Below are positions 12,429 to 27,400 of a DNA stretch of 64,000 nt, one piece after another (position 1 is the stretch's first letter; every line of letters begins with the position of its first letter). Origin of the DNA: Strongylocentrotus purpuratus (Eukaryota; Echinodermata; Echinoidea; Camarodonta; Strongylocentrotidae); contig NW_022145609.1 in assembly GCF_000002235.5 (NCBI RefSeq), forward strand, positions 33,544,630 through 33,608,629, in the 5' to 3' direction. A model generated the notes under the pieces. That model did not search any database, was not told the DNA's origin, and was given only the letters and a program-made list of their open reading frames with translations. The position numbers and the translations under genes are program-made.

Positions 12429-15400
12429 AAAATCAAAACTATTGAAATAAAAATCCTTTAGAGTTTTCTACTTCACTATGACCAGTTTCATTTTATTTTG
12501 TCAGATAGTCCAAAATTGAAACCGGTCATAGTAAAGAAGTGGATTTTTATTTCAACTGCCTTATTATGTATATATATACAGGCCTGGATATGTATATGTG
12601 TGTGTTTGTTTGTGTGTGTGTGTGTGCGCGTGTGTGTGAGTGTGTGAGTGTGTGCTCTCGCCTCAGCATTCTTGTGGGGTTTTATGTGCGCTTCACATAC
12701 CCCTTGTGAGGCATTTTTACTTTGTGGGGTATTTTTTCAGGACCCCACAGAGTAAAGTCTTTCAAATGACTGTATATTCGGTGTCCTATGCCCTGCGGGG
12801 CATTAGAAGTGGTACCCCATAAATGACTTTTTGTGAGCGTGTGCTAAAACTTGCACACTTTTTTATGGTAACATCGTAAGCACACCGCCGGGTTGTTATC
12901 GCCAGGTTGTACATACCCCACTAGTAGGGGACCACAAGGTATATCTGGAACGCACAGAAATACCCCACAATCAGGTGCCCCACAAAGGCCCTGATGTGAG
13001 AATGCGTGTGTATGTGTGTGTGCGCGTATGTGAGTCAATGAGAACGGGTTTACCAGAGTAAAGGCTTCGATAAGTAGAAGATATCCAGTAGTCCAAGTCA
13101 GCCCCATCAATACCAGGATTGTCACTGCATTCTTGACGCGTTCAATCATCTCTTCGCGCCTTCCATCTTTGTCTTTCTTTATTTTCCCGGCTATCTGAGC
13201 CGATTTCGATAGCTGTCGGATGACCAAAATAAAGATGACCATGTTGGTGATCAGGACGACGGCTACAGGTATCAGAAGGCCGCCGACTTGAGACCAGAGG
13301 CGAAGGAAGCAGCTATATTGGGAGGCAGGTACATTAACAAATATATTATCAATTTGGTAAATGAACACCAATAATACATATAGGTTGCACGCACGCCAAT
13401 CAATATTATGCTGTAGTCATTCTGTGTCTTACATAAATTCATTATACATTCAAAAGATTTGTTATGTGTATATTTTCATTATTTTTATTTGGCTTTTAGC
13501 AATTGTAGACTACCGATGATACATTGGCTTATAGAGTCAGGGAAAATAACAAATAATAACATTAAACACAAAAAATAAAAATAAACATAATAAAAGAAAC
13601 AAACAAACAAACTACAACGTAATGCATTTTTTTTACAGTTGTGTGCGTCACTTATCAAAATATGCCTAACATGATTCCTTAAGGCAATGTAATAGAAAAC
13701 TAAAATGACACTTTAGTTGATTTCTCAAAAGATTTTCCGATCGCGCTCTGTGTAAATATCTTAACTTACACATCTTCCCTGGCATAGTTCGTGTTTGCAA
13801 TACCACCAGTCAGGATAACGATGATTACAGGGATACCTACAGTAGTAGAGAAAAGACAAAACAAAACATCAGGAAAAGTTTATTGTTTAGTGTGTAAAAT
13901 AATTAACTTAGACATTAAGCTAGATGGGTAAATGGCTTTTTAATCGTTTTTTTACTAATCGGAGAGCAAAAAAAAAATCAGCTTTGATCGAACCACGTAG
14001 CCCAAACATCTCTCTGAGATCCTTAAATATTTTTATATTTGTTAGAATATTTGTATTCCATGCTTTGTTTTGTTTTTGTTTGTTTTTGGGGGGATGGGGG
14101 AGGGGTGGGGTGGCATAGTCTGGTTAAATTTATTAATCTTTCTTTACACTTTTCTCTATATAGCATTCAAATTGTCATATTAACGTACCCCAGGCTGCAA
14201 GACCGGCCTTAACCATGAAGTTTGGTATGTATGTATTGAATATTTGTACGATGACCAGGTAAGTATTGATGCCTTCCACTCCCATCCACGCAATGGAGGA
14301 AAGTACGAAGAATTGAATGAGGCCGGCCAGAAACCCGCACGCTACTGAGTTCACCTCCGTATCTCCTCGAGTAGTGTCCAAGACAAGCAAGGCGAGGAAC
14401 GAGGTGTACAGGCCCAGCATGGTGGCACACAGGCAGATAAAAATCTTGTTTGTCTGGCGGCTCCGTAGCTTTCTGTTAAGAAGGTTGAAATAAGCAAACG
14501 CATGGGGAACAATAAATTATGCAATCTCTCGGCGCACACCTCCGGAAATAGCTAAATGAGTAACTACAATATAAGCAAGATGTTAGCCTACCGACTATCG
14601 CAAAATAAATTGATTATTTTAGTTCTTACCAATAAACGTGGCATCCATGATAAAGATCCTATGCCGATTATAAGTCAGAGAGAAACGGTCATGATGGTTA
14701 TGTTTTAAAGCCTCTTTTTGGATCGAGGTGTAAATATGGACAAATTGAGACCGCTTCTAGCGTAAATTAAGAAAATAAATGTCATCAGTTTCTTAAAATA
14801 TCGCACCTGTAACAACACGTGACGGTAGGTTCTTATGTAGACTAATCACAAACAGTGCTGATCTTTGTAGTTAGACCAACACAAAATTAAACCAAATTCC
14901 CCATACCCACCCAACCCCCCACCCCCCCCCCCCCCACAAAAAAATTGTTATTGTCTAATCTAGAACGATTAAAACCAAAAATAGACAATTTTCTCAAAGA
15001 ATTTTGAAGTGAGACTTACTTATTCCACAGATATGTCCCAAGTGCGATCAGTAGACATACAGCAGAGATTGCACACCCTATGTAGCTTAGGATGTTGTAG
15101 GTATACTCGGTAGTAACATCGTGGATATCCTGAACGAAACAATGTAGCAGAAGAAGGAAATAGTCAAAGTGGAGGGAAAAACAAGGGGAAAAGGAGAAAA
15201 TATGAGATGAAGGTTTAAAAATTACCAGATAAAACAGAAGTCGTAAGCGCAAGACAGGGACGCATAAAGTACTTCGCGAAAGAACAGCAGATAATAATAT
15301 GATTACAGGACCCTCAGGGAGAATAGAATTAATAATGATGGTGTGGTATATTTCAATTGTAGGTGCAGATGCGGCCCTCCCGGTTGGCAGGGGGGCACAG

Positions 15401-18400
15401 TGCCCCCACTTTTTCAAGCACCCGAAAGTGCCCCTTTTACTTTGACAAGTGCCCCTATTAATTTGTAAAAGTGCCCCTTCCTTTTTTCAATTCTGATAAG
15501 TGCCCCTTTTATTTGGACACGTGCCCCTTTTTCTTCGACAAGTTCCCATTTTCCTTTGCAATAAGTGTCCATTTTCCATTTTCATAAATGCCCTTCTTAA
15601 TCTCTAGTAATTGTCCCTAGTTAGGTACGAGAAGTGCCTCTTTTCACTTTTCCTAAGTGCCTGCTTCACCTCTGATAATTGTCTTATTTAAATCTGAGAG
15701 GTACGTGCCTCTTGTACTTTGACAAGTGCCCCTTTTCCTTTGCTAGAAATGCAACTTCCCCTTTTAATAACTAACCCCATTTCAACTCGGAAAAGCGCAC
15801 CTTATATTTATGTGCCCTTTTTCCTTTCTAATAAGTGCCCCTTTTCCTAATGATAACTTCCCCATTACAAAAGAGCCCCTTTCCTTTCTCATAAGTGCCC
15901 CTTCTCTGGTAAATGACCCTTTTCAGGTACGAGAGGTTACTCCTTTTCACTTCAGATAGGTGCCCCCTTCACCTCCGATAAATGACCTTTTAAAATATGA
16001 TCGGTTCCCATTTTCTTTTAACTAATGCACATTTTCATTTATTACAAGTGCCCCTTTTTCATTCACCTAAGTATCCCTTTTTTACATCTGTTCATTGCCT
16101 CTTTTTAGATGCGATAAGTGCTTCTTTTCACCTCTGATAATTTCCCTTTTAACAATATATAATAATATCTTTTAAATGCCCCTATCAAAATCTGATGGGG
16201 GGGGGGGGGCACCTTTTCCGTCGACAAATGCCCATTTCCTATTCTCATGACTGGCTTTTTTCATCCCTGTTTAATTTCCTTCTTTTGCACCTTTTTGTAC
16301 TTTGGCACATGCTCCTCTTCTTTTCTGCTAAGTGTCCCTTCTTTCTCTCCGCGTTAAACGTGCCCTAACTAAATTCAAGCGGCTAAGAGAAGTTTCCCCC
16401 TAAGTTCGCTCGCTACGCTCGCACGCATCTATAAATGATATATATACTTATGTTACTTATCAAAGGTCTTTCCGGTATTCCGTTATGAGAACGTGCATAT
16501 AACCCCATTAGGATTGTTTTTTTTCCTCTTTTAAGGTAAAATTTAAGAGGACATATATATATATATATATATATTGTGTCCCAAAATGTGAAAAATTGGC
16601 CGATCGATATTTCGTTTCGTGGGGGGGGGGGGGGGGGGGTAAGGTAAGCTTTTGGGGGGTCACCCATTACCATTATATATTTTTTTTTTTAATTAAATAC
16701 AAAAACAAAACAAAGGGGGGTGGTTTCCTCCAAAACACACACATACAAAAGACTTAAAGGGGGGGGGGGGGGCTTCAAACCCCATTTGATTTTGATTTAT
16801 CATTATTGATTTACCAATAGAAGCCATTGGACTAGGGTTAGTCGCGTACGCACCTAGTGCCCCCCACACTTTGGAAGTCGCTCGGCCCCCCCTGACTGGG
16901 TGAATAAGACATAATACTAATATTGTCATTGTTATAATTATTAATATTATTATTATCATTATTAATGTTAATATTAATGATCCTGACTACATTGATATGG
17001 AACATAAGATATACAAATTTTAACAGAATTAGATGACAAAAACAATGTCAAAGCATTTACACATTAACATGTGGAGTGGAGTGGACTAAACTATTCTACT
17101 TTGAGACCTACATTTTGAATGACTTATTTTTTTCTATGATGCATAGAGTCATAGATAATAATACATTGATAGTACATGTATTTTATATTACATATTCTTC
17201 ATACGCTAACTAATATGTATTTACCATTAAAATATCCCGCTGACATACGATATACGATCAAAAACTTAAGCCAACCACAACGTATCCGATTCTAAAGAAT
17301 TCGCAATATTCATTGACAGGAATATTCGAACCTGTATTAAGTTGTTAAAGATCGCAGTTATATGAGTAACGAATTCAAACATTTCAGATTATTTGCAAGC
17401 TTCTTAGAAAGGACATATCGGTCCCGATTCGACTTGATATCAACCACTTGTGCAAACCTCGAAAAGGAAGATTGCAGTTGTGTTAACGTCCATAACCAAT
17501 ACAATTCTAATACACTGGACTTCAGTGTGATCGTAGAGATTGAATGTGGCTTTAAAGGCTACTTAAAGGCTACTTACAGGCAATTTACTCTAAAATACAT
17601 TACCATTATAATTGCAAAGTTGGTCAGGTGATAACACGCACACGTGTACATCTCCATGGTCTCCGAGTCCTCTAGAATGTTGTCAGAGTTGTTGCCTTCA
17701 GAAGCTCTGGCTGAAACACCAGACAGCACTGAAGGGACAGGCCTCGGGGCAACAAAAAAACATCCCTCAGTTGACCAATCTAAATCATCCTCGTCCCAGA
17801 AGACACACATCTGATTCTCGTAATCAGGCTGTCGAAAAATGACAGACATTTCTTTTTAGGAATTGCCTACAGCTTGCAAAAGAAAGGTTAAGTATAAATC
17901 CTACATGTACCGTATTTTTCTTCGAATGTGACATCATATAATAGATTCACGGGCAAGTCCATGGATACTCTTGTAATACTTTAACCGCTACTTATGATAA
18001 GTGTTCGGTTTAGTATTAGGTATGGGTCAGTTGTTAAAGTCCATGTAAATGGCAAGTCCATGGATACTCTTGTAATACTTTAACCGCTACTTATGATAAG
18101 TGTTGGGTTTAGTATTAGGTATAGGTCAGTTGTAAAAGTCCATGTAATTGGCAAGTTCATGGATACTCTTGTAATACTTTAACCGCTACTTATGACAAGT
18201 GTTCGGTTTAGTATTAGGTATGGGTCAGTTGGTAAAGTCCATGTAAATGGCAAGTCCATGGATACTCTTGTAATACTTTAACCGCTACTTATGACAAGTG
18301 TTCGGTTTAGTATTAGGTATGGGTCAGTTGGTAAAGTCCATGTAAATGGCAAGTCCATGGATACTCTTGTAATACTTTAACCGCTACTTATGACAAGTGT

Positions 18401-21400
18401 TCGGTTTAGTATTAGGTATGGGTCAGTTGTTAAAGTCCATGTAAATGGCAAATCCATGGATACTCTTGTAATACTTTAACCGCTACTTATGATAAGTGTT
18501 CGGTTTAGTATTATGTATGGGTCAGTTGTTAAAGTCCATGTAAATGGCAAGTCCATGGATACTCTTGTAATACTTTAACCGCTACTTATGATAAGTGTTG
18601 GGTTTAGTATTAGGTATGGGTCAGTTGTAAAAGTCCATGTAATTGGCAAGTTCATGGATACTCTTGTAATACTTTAACCGCTACTTATGACAAGTGTTCG
18701 GTTTAGTATTAGGTATGGGTCAGTTGGTAAAGTCCATGTAAATGGCAAGTCCATGGATACTCTTGTAATACTTTAACCGCTACTTATGACAAGTGTTCGG
18801 TTTAGTATTAGGTATGGGTCAGTTGGTAAAGTCCATGTAAATGGCAAGTCCATGGATACTCTTGTAATACTTTAACCGCTACTTATGACAAGTGTTCGGT
18901 TTAGTATTAGGTATGGGTCAGTTGTTAAAGTCCATGTAAATGGCAAATCCATGGATACTCTTGTAATACTTTAACCGCTACTTATGATAAGTGTTCGGTT
19001 TAGTATTATGTATGGGTCAGTTGTTAAAGTCCATGTAAATGGCAAGTCCATGGATACTCTTGTAATACTTTAACCGCTACTTATGACAAGTGTTCGGTTT
19101 AGTATTAGTATGGGTCAGTTGTTAAAGTCCATGTAAATGGCAAGTCCATGGATACTCTTGTAATACTTTAACAGCTACTTATGACAAGTGTTCGGTTTAG
19201 TATTAGGTATGGGTCATTTGTTAAAGTCATAAATTTCATTTTATGGCAAACGCAAATTCCGGTCTCCAATTCTCATTCTTCGATGCAGAATTTAAATTGC
19301 TTCGAGCACAACTGAATGGTCAAGTTTGACTCCGAACGGCAGTTCAATCTTATCTACAGGTTATATACACACGTTTCTTTCTATCAAAATACTGAAGAGT
19401 TCCTCACCACCAAAGCAGTAAAAGTCAGGTTAATCGCTTGGTCTAGGTCTGCAACGACCACCCCACCTACACTCAATAGAATGACAGGTGTGTTTGCGGT
19501 CCGATTGACACCTGGGTTCTCATTGCTGAAGTTAAGAAGCGACGGTGAGAAGAACAGAACAGGTGTGGAGAAGACACTCATGATGATGTTGATATTCGTG
19601 TTGTTAACGTTGCCTGATGAAGCTCCTAAAACGATGTCAGCGATTTTAGGAGGAACGCTTACCTTTTTTCATACATTTCATTGAAATAAAGAAAAAAAAT
19701 GCATAAGTTCTATTGCCACAATATACACGTAATTTTAGCAAAGATGATAATTGAAGATAAACAGTAATGACAAAATAAAGGTGGGATGGGGACAACAAAT
19801 ATAAGCTGGTAGAGGTTTTATGAATCTTTTTTTTTTTAAGGTCCCGTCTCACTTAAACATTACTTCCAGAAAAAAAGTTTTGTAAGCGTTCAATTTTCGA
19901 AATCATATAACATTAAATTAAACATAATAAATAAATTTCGATGCATCAAATTCTGCAACAAACCAAGGAAAGTCAAACGTCTATCTTACGACCATTTTAG
20001 GGCCACAGAGAAAGTGGTCACTATAGACAGGTGGTCTCTATAGAGAGGTAATCATATTTGATGACTATTACCTCAGCTATAAGTCCGACACTTGTTCCTT
20101 CCGAAGGGGTATCCCCTCCTGCTCTGACGGTAATGTTGGAACCAGAGAAGTCTTTCGAACTATCCCCGGAGAGGGAAAGGACCAGCCCCTGATTGAGCTC
20201 TTCTGAGGGTACACTCCGAACCTTTAAAAAAAAGAGTTGTACGACTTGTTTCTACACTTGGTGTGTTTATATGATGTTAATGCAGCATCTACAGGCACCA
20301 TTTACGAGCTAAATACTTCTTCTAAATTATGTCGAGTTTGAATTTCTTTAAGTTTTTTATACTGTCCCAGGGATCCTTGTTGCAATGTTTACTTTTGAAA
20401 CATGGCTTCCTTATGTTCTGTAAAAAGAAGGAAATAGTTATGTAGTATAGTGCCATGCAGTATGCCGGGTGTAGTGAATGCCACGTTATGATTTACACTT
20501 AAATCATTATGTTTATATTCATGAGTAATACCTTAATGATTTTTGGAATCAGAAGTCTGTGACTATATAGGATTTAAGAGGTATATATATATACACTGTC
20601 GCTCATAAAGGTGGAATATTTTTTTAAAATCCCAATTAATGTAATTATTAAAAAAATTATTTAAAAATAATAGATCTATATAATAGTATACATTCTCAGA
20701 TTTTATTGAATAATAATTTGCCAATGTGTGTTTTGCGTGACTGCTAAAGCATGTGTATGTTACTATGCTTATCAACTAGGGGACCTATGCCCTTAAGTCA
20801 TAAATGACAATAATGAGGGTTAATGCCCCACAAAAGTGTACTAATATAGCACTTCGACACGGTTTTGATCCTGGGGCCTCACAGTCACGAGGCCATTGCT
20901 TTGTCACTGAACCATGACTTTACGCAGCAGGGGCTAGGGCAGGGGGCAGTTTCCATAAATAAAAAAAACCCATAGGAAATACAATTTTTTAAAAATAATT
21001 TATTGCATTTTACCCCGGTTCCCAACATGAAAAAAAATTCTGTGTGCCGATGCCTTGAGCCATAATGCATTGCCCTTCAGAGGATTTTTTTATGTTGGGG
21101 ACCGGGGTAAAATGCAATAAATTATTGAACATTTATTGCATTTTCTGTTTGTTTTTTTATTTATGGAAACTGCCCCCTGCCCTAGCCCCCGCTGCGTACA
21201 GTCAAGGTTCAGTGACAAAGCAATGGCCTCGTAACTGTGAGGCCCCAGGATCAAAACCATGTCGATGTGCTAAATTAGTGCCCTTTTGTGGGGCATTAAT
21301 CCTCATTACTGTCATTTATGACTTGAGGGCGTAGGTCCCATAGTTAATAAGCAAAGTAGCATATACATGCTTTAGCAGTCCCGCAAAACACACATTGGCA

Positions 21401-24400
21401 AATTATTATTCAATACAATTTGAGAATGTATACTATTATCGAGATCTATTATTTTTAAATAATTTTTTAAATAATTCCATAAATTGGGGTAAAACTAAAA
21501 TATTCCACCTTTATGAGCGACAGTGTATATATATATATATATGTATATAAACATGTATATATATAGTCCACCTCTTAAATAGAAAGACAGGTAGAAGAGA
21601 ATATCGTGTAATATGTCAATTTGGAGTTCAGTCCCTTCGTGTTACTCATTCTTCCACCAAACAAAATTGCGTTCACACTGCAACAAGGTATAGGTATAAA
21701 CTTTTCTTACAGAATAGCATTCGCTTTAATAAACTGTTACGTATAGTAACCGGGTGAATCCTGTAATAAACCTTGGATATGACATGATTTGGTGATGAAT
21801 GACTTAATACCTGAACGGCTATGTTTTGCTCCGCTGCATCGAACGGTTCTCCTTCTGCAACCTGGACGTTGTTGAGCTGCGTCTCGTAGGCCATGAGGAT
21901 GTTTGAGATCGCATTGGTGGTTTCTTCTGCCTGCTGGAGCTCGGTCATGTCAACCGAGGCAATGTTGCTGACAATGCTCGCCACCGTAGCAGTAAACTTG
22001 ATAAACATGATAACATGACAAAAAAAGTGTTCCTTGTAAGATAATACACTCAGAGAAAACGAAACGAAAAGAAAAGAAGTGGAAAGTATTGACAGTTTAT
22101 ATTTTCAAATGAATATTCAATATAAATTTATCTTTCATCTATCAACATGAATATAAATCAATCCTCCCTAATATAATATGCAAGCCTACCAAACATGCAT
22201 GAGTGAGCATGGCCATTTAACAATAAATGAGTCTCTGAAAGAAAATTGCAAAAATGTGGCATCTGACCATTCAAATTATGATGAGCATTTGAGGTATCAT
22301 ATGGCTCGTTCACGACCTTGGGTGGAAAGCAGAGACATCTTGACCGTGCTTCTGAGACTACAGGTGACACCCAAAGCTCAATCCTCCTAATTTTGTCTCA
22401 TTCCTTGTTTTTATCGTTGAAAAGGAATGTCTAACAGATGCACATGTTCATTTACAATTGGATGGTAACTTGCTCTATTTGTGCAACTTTCTTAATTAGA
22501 ACTTGTAACATTTAAATGAATTTGCCCATCCAAGCATTACAAGTTTAAAACTTGATCTTAAATGATGTTCGTAGGAAATGTATAAACATATATTTATATA
22601 TATTGTAATATCAATATAAGAATATATGATCTAATGTTAGTCCACGTTACTGCAGGACGGGGACGTATACAAAATGGCAAAAAACAACAAACATTGAAGG
22701 CGAGATAACATCATCCAGATCCTCTTCGCTAAGATCATAATTCCCAAGGGGTTTCCTTTCCTACATTTATAACCTTCAAAAACGTAATGCATAGCTCCAG
22801 AATTATTTCCAATGACATCATATTTTACGAATACCACTTAATGATTTCTAAGATCCTAATGCAACAAACATTTCGCTTTGAGGTCATCCATGACTTCTGC
22901 GAAATATGAATATACGCCAGGGAAATTTAAATTTGATTACTTTTTAAAGAAACTACCGATCAAAGAATAAGGCAATGCTCACCTCTGTTCCACTGTTGTT
23001 TTGAGCTGCTACTACTGTGGCAATGTTTGAAACTAGAGTGACATCCGAGGCGGTGATTTCTCCAGTATTTGTTGTAATGATCGCAACTTGATCTGTAATG
23101 TCCTCAACCGTTTCCTGCGTGATCTCAACCTGTAAATATGTATGACAAACACAATCGCATAGTCTTTTAAAAGATCAGTCGAATTTGATAGTTTTCTCCG
23201 TCACTTTTTTCGCAATGTGACATGTAACACGTAATCCGAACATGATATCTGTGGTATGGAATTAACGCCTTGGAGTTTATTTCTCGAAAGTCATTACAAT
23301 CATGTTTGTACAGGATATGCTTGAAATTATTTGTGGTATTGAATTATAAAGGAATTATTTAGAAAGACACACCACAATATAACACATTTTAAAGCCTGCC
23401 CAATGTATATATTTCCGGATGGACTGTGACTGAAATCAGTTTCAAAGAGATCAACAATAAAGAGGATAAAGAGGATGAGAAACTATCATTTGGAATTAAC
23501 GGACCAACTAAAACATTGCACGAAAATGTGTACATATATTAAAAGCATTCCTTTTTTTTTTGTTTTAAAGAGAAAGATTGTCTAAATAAAACTTTGTTTT
23601 GTGGAAGAAAATACTGATAAGAATTACCAAAGAAATTTCATTAGAATTGAAAGTACAATAGATTCTCACAGAAATTCTAGTTTTAAGAGTAATATAAAGT
23701 ATTAAAACGTAGGTCTTACATTATCAATTTCTTTTAACAGCTCTGTTACATTCCTGACATTGCCACAGTTATTTCCAGGGACCCATACGGCTCTGCTAAT
23801 CCTGTCTCCAACACACAGGGCTGTAGCAACAGACTGGTGCGCTACCATCGCGGGACGAAAACGGAAATAGTATTAAAATAAAATCGTACAACATACCCAA
23901 TAACTAATCACATACTGCATTAAGCTATTGATATAACAAGAACATGATGAAGAAATGGAAGAAAAAAATCCTTGTGTCCATCTAAGCATTACTGCAAAGA
24001 AAGGTGACATTTTCACACTTAAAAAAGGTCTCTTTAGACTTTCTTGTAAATAAGAAACGAAATTCTATTAAAACACCTTATTATTAAGCTGGTGACTCAA
24101 TACTTGTATTACATTTTACAATTCTGCTATTTAAAACGATTGAGTATACTGCTCCCCCTGAGTGTTATTCACCATGTTTTGTTTGTTAAGAACAAGCTAT
24201 TCCTGTGTAGAAATTTCGCTATATAAACTGCATTTACAGTTATTAACATCATCATCTATTATTTTCATCATTACCATTAGTTGTATTGAAGGGACAATAT
24301 CGTCCTGTTGAATTATACCGTAAATTCAATTCTCCCTCTGCGAAGTGAGCCTCACCGAATCTTGACACCCAAGTAAAATTGGGACAGATTGCTGCAGTGA

Positions 24401-27400
24401 AAACAGAGGATACATGTGAAATTTAGGCTAGTTGAATGACTTTCAAAGAGTGAAGTTCAATTTTCAAAAAATGATAATCATTCAATTTACAAGACCTTTT
24501 ACGCCTTGGTGATCAGATTATTATACGATAATGGTCGCATTACAGCTGCTACAGAGCTTTGATGTCTGTTAAATGGGCCTCAGACATCCAAATTCCAATC
24601 TGAACCGTAACCCTATAATTTTGACGAAATAAATCCAGAAGTAAAAAGTTAGGGTATCGACAAAAGCTATTATGACTAGATAACAAAAATAACGGGGAAT
24701 TAACAAATGCTTTTGAAACTCACAGGTACTGATGACCCTGACGGTAGATGCGTCAAGTATTCCGTCCGGCCGGGACGACAAGACGAGGAAGGATTCTTCG
24801 ACACTTTGTTGAATCCGGAAAGAAGACGTCTCGTTGTCTACGACGTACATATTTAGGTTAGCAATGATGCTTCCCTCGCGAAGGTTGGAGGGTACCACGT
24901 ACAACGGATTTCCCTCAAAATTACCTGTCTCCACCATGCCCGTTTGAACCTAGGATTTATCATGAGCAATTCAAGAAAAGGATAAGTTTCAAATTCATGA
25001 AAGGATGAACTATAATTTACATTCACCTATTGCATTTCAAGGTATATTTCTTCAAAATCTGTCTCGCAGCCGGGGCTGCAATGTACAAACTCTCGACAAA
25101 CAAAAACAAAACGCATACAACAACACATATTAACAATACCACATCAACATCACAAGGTACAAACGAATGATATTCGATTTGACATGGCAAATGGGAATCA
25201 CAAGTAACTTGATTAAAATTAATCCGATTGACTAATTGTCCGTCCGAAGGAAAATAAAGAAGAAAAAGTAAAGGTAGAAGTCATTGAGAAGAGAAGGGAA
25301 AAGGTCAAAATTGAAGTGAAAAAATCAGGAAAAGAACAGGAAAGGCGGATGAAGAGAAGGGAGAAGATTACATGTAGAATGTTTTAATGAGGCGAATAAT
25401 ACGTTAAACCTATACATTCAAAACGGGAGGATTGGTGCTCAAAGCAGGACGTATAACGTTGTCCAAATATAATAATTATTACGACTTGCTGCAAATTTAA
25501 TTATCTAATTATCTTTACCTGCACACACCCACTTGTACACACTTGCAATTTTGTATTTCTTTAATTTTTGTCCACTTTTTATTTAGATACTTTCTGAACA
25601 AAATCTTTATACGTAACACTCTATTCTCCTACATACTCCTATAAGAGCGCCATGTACCCCCCCCCCTTTCCCGGCTGCTATCAACTCAAGCATTCTTGCT
25701 TATGATAGTTGGCCTCTGCATTTATCTTGATTATTTTTACTTACCTCCATACTTTCAAGCTTTCAATCATATATATATTGTGTGTATGTGTATTTAAGTT
25801 GTCACTCTTTATGTAAATCAATTATGTTATATACTATTATTGTTTATTTGAATATTTTATATTTGATTTATCAATAAATGCAGAAACATCTGCTATAATT
25901 TTGTTTTCGTTCTTATCAAGAGTATTTTAATGGTGAGGTAATCGTTTCTAGTTATAGTGATATGCTACTTTTTGCAGCATTGTAAAACGGATGTACATAA
26001 AGAAATGATACGGTAGAAAGGCATGGTGAAAGAATCAATCCTAGATTTTGAAAATATTCATCTCTCGTTTTGTCATAAGATCAATCCCTTCTGTTCATCG
26101 GGAGAGTTAAATATATATATATATATATATATGAGGAAATACTTCGGAATAAAATTAAGTCACGCTTAAAAAATAAACAATAGAACACACTGCCCGCTTT
26201 CCAATTTTGTAGTAGAGTGATGTTGTAATATATTCTTCAATACTGATGATTCAACTAATATTTCAAATTTAGAATCTATTAATTTCTGAAACGAATAATT
26301 CTTACGTAATTTGTGATCATTTCCGCAGCATCCTGGTAATATTGAGATGTAATGTCTGACAGATTCCCGGATGAAGTGACGTTGATATTAAATCTGACAT
26401 TATCGATTATTATGTTAGATAAATCTGAAGAAAAAAAAAGAAGAAAAGAAGCAATGATTGGTATAACGTGCATGCTGCATTGATTAGAATACAAAACAAG
26501 AACCTCGCCATTATGGCGAATGATTAATGTGCATCATAGAGAAAACACTGTTGACGAACCTTGATGAATAATTCCAAACAAAATCGAGTTCAAATAATCT
26601 CGACGACGTTGTTTAATAACCAGAAGCTCCATGATTCAATAGAGTTATAATCATGTACTTAATTCACGAAATCTAAGAAAGATGGAAATAAAATCTACCT
26701 TTGATGTAAACAGCAGCCTGATCAGTAAAAACCACGGTACTAGCACCATTCTGATTCCTGCCTTCACCTTGACAGCGGTAGTATCCGATATGTGCAGGGG
26801 TCACTGATTCGATGGTGTATACACGCTGGTTTTCAGTTCCAGGGATCGTTACGTTATCCTTCTGCCATTCAAACCGAATCGCATTCTCAAAGCTACACAT
26901 CATCTCGGCACGTTCAAAAGCGTTTATCGTGAGACTTGTCGGTGAAGATAGTGCTTGGATTGGCCCTAGTTCTGTAATTAACCAAGGAAATATTGTATTG
27001 CTTCAAAGAGGGGAGGGGGAAACTAGCTTTAAATCCTACTGAATTATGAACCCTGTATGCAATCAAATGATACTATCCAAAAGCATCTTTTTAGACCATA
27101 ACATTTCAAGAAGCCGTACCCTGCCTCTTGTTCATGTCTGTTCAGTTGTCGTAACTTCAGGTTGAATACTTACTCCCACTCCCACATGGAACATCCACGG
27201 ATTTAGATAACCATGTAGCATTGTTTTTAGATGTTTGTTAAAATATTCTGGGACAACCTTGTGTCTCTAGCTTCAGAGCCATATTCATTGTCAGAATTTG
27301 CTTCATTGCTCTTCGTGAATATGTATATATTTTGAAGAAAATCCCTTTGAATTTCTAAGGTAAATTACCTGTCTCACAAGTGCTTCCAATGTAGCCCGGT

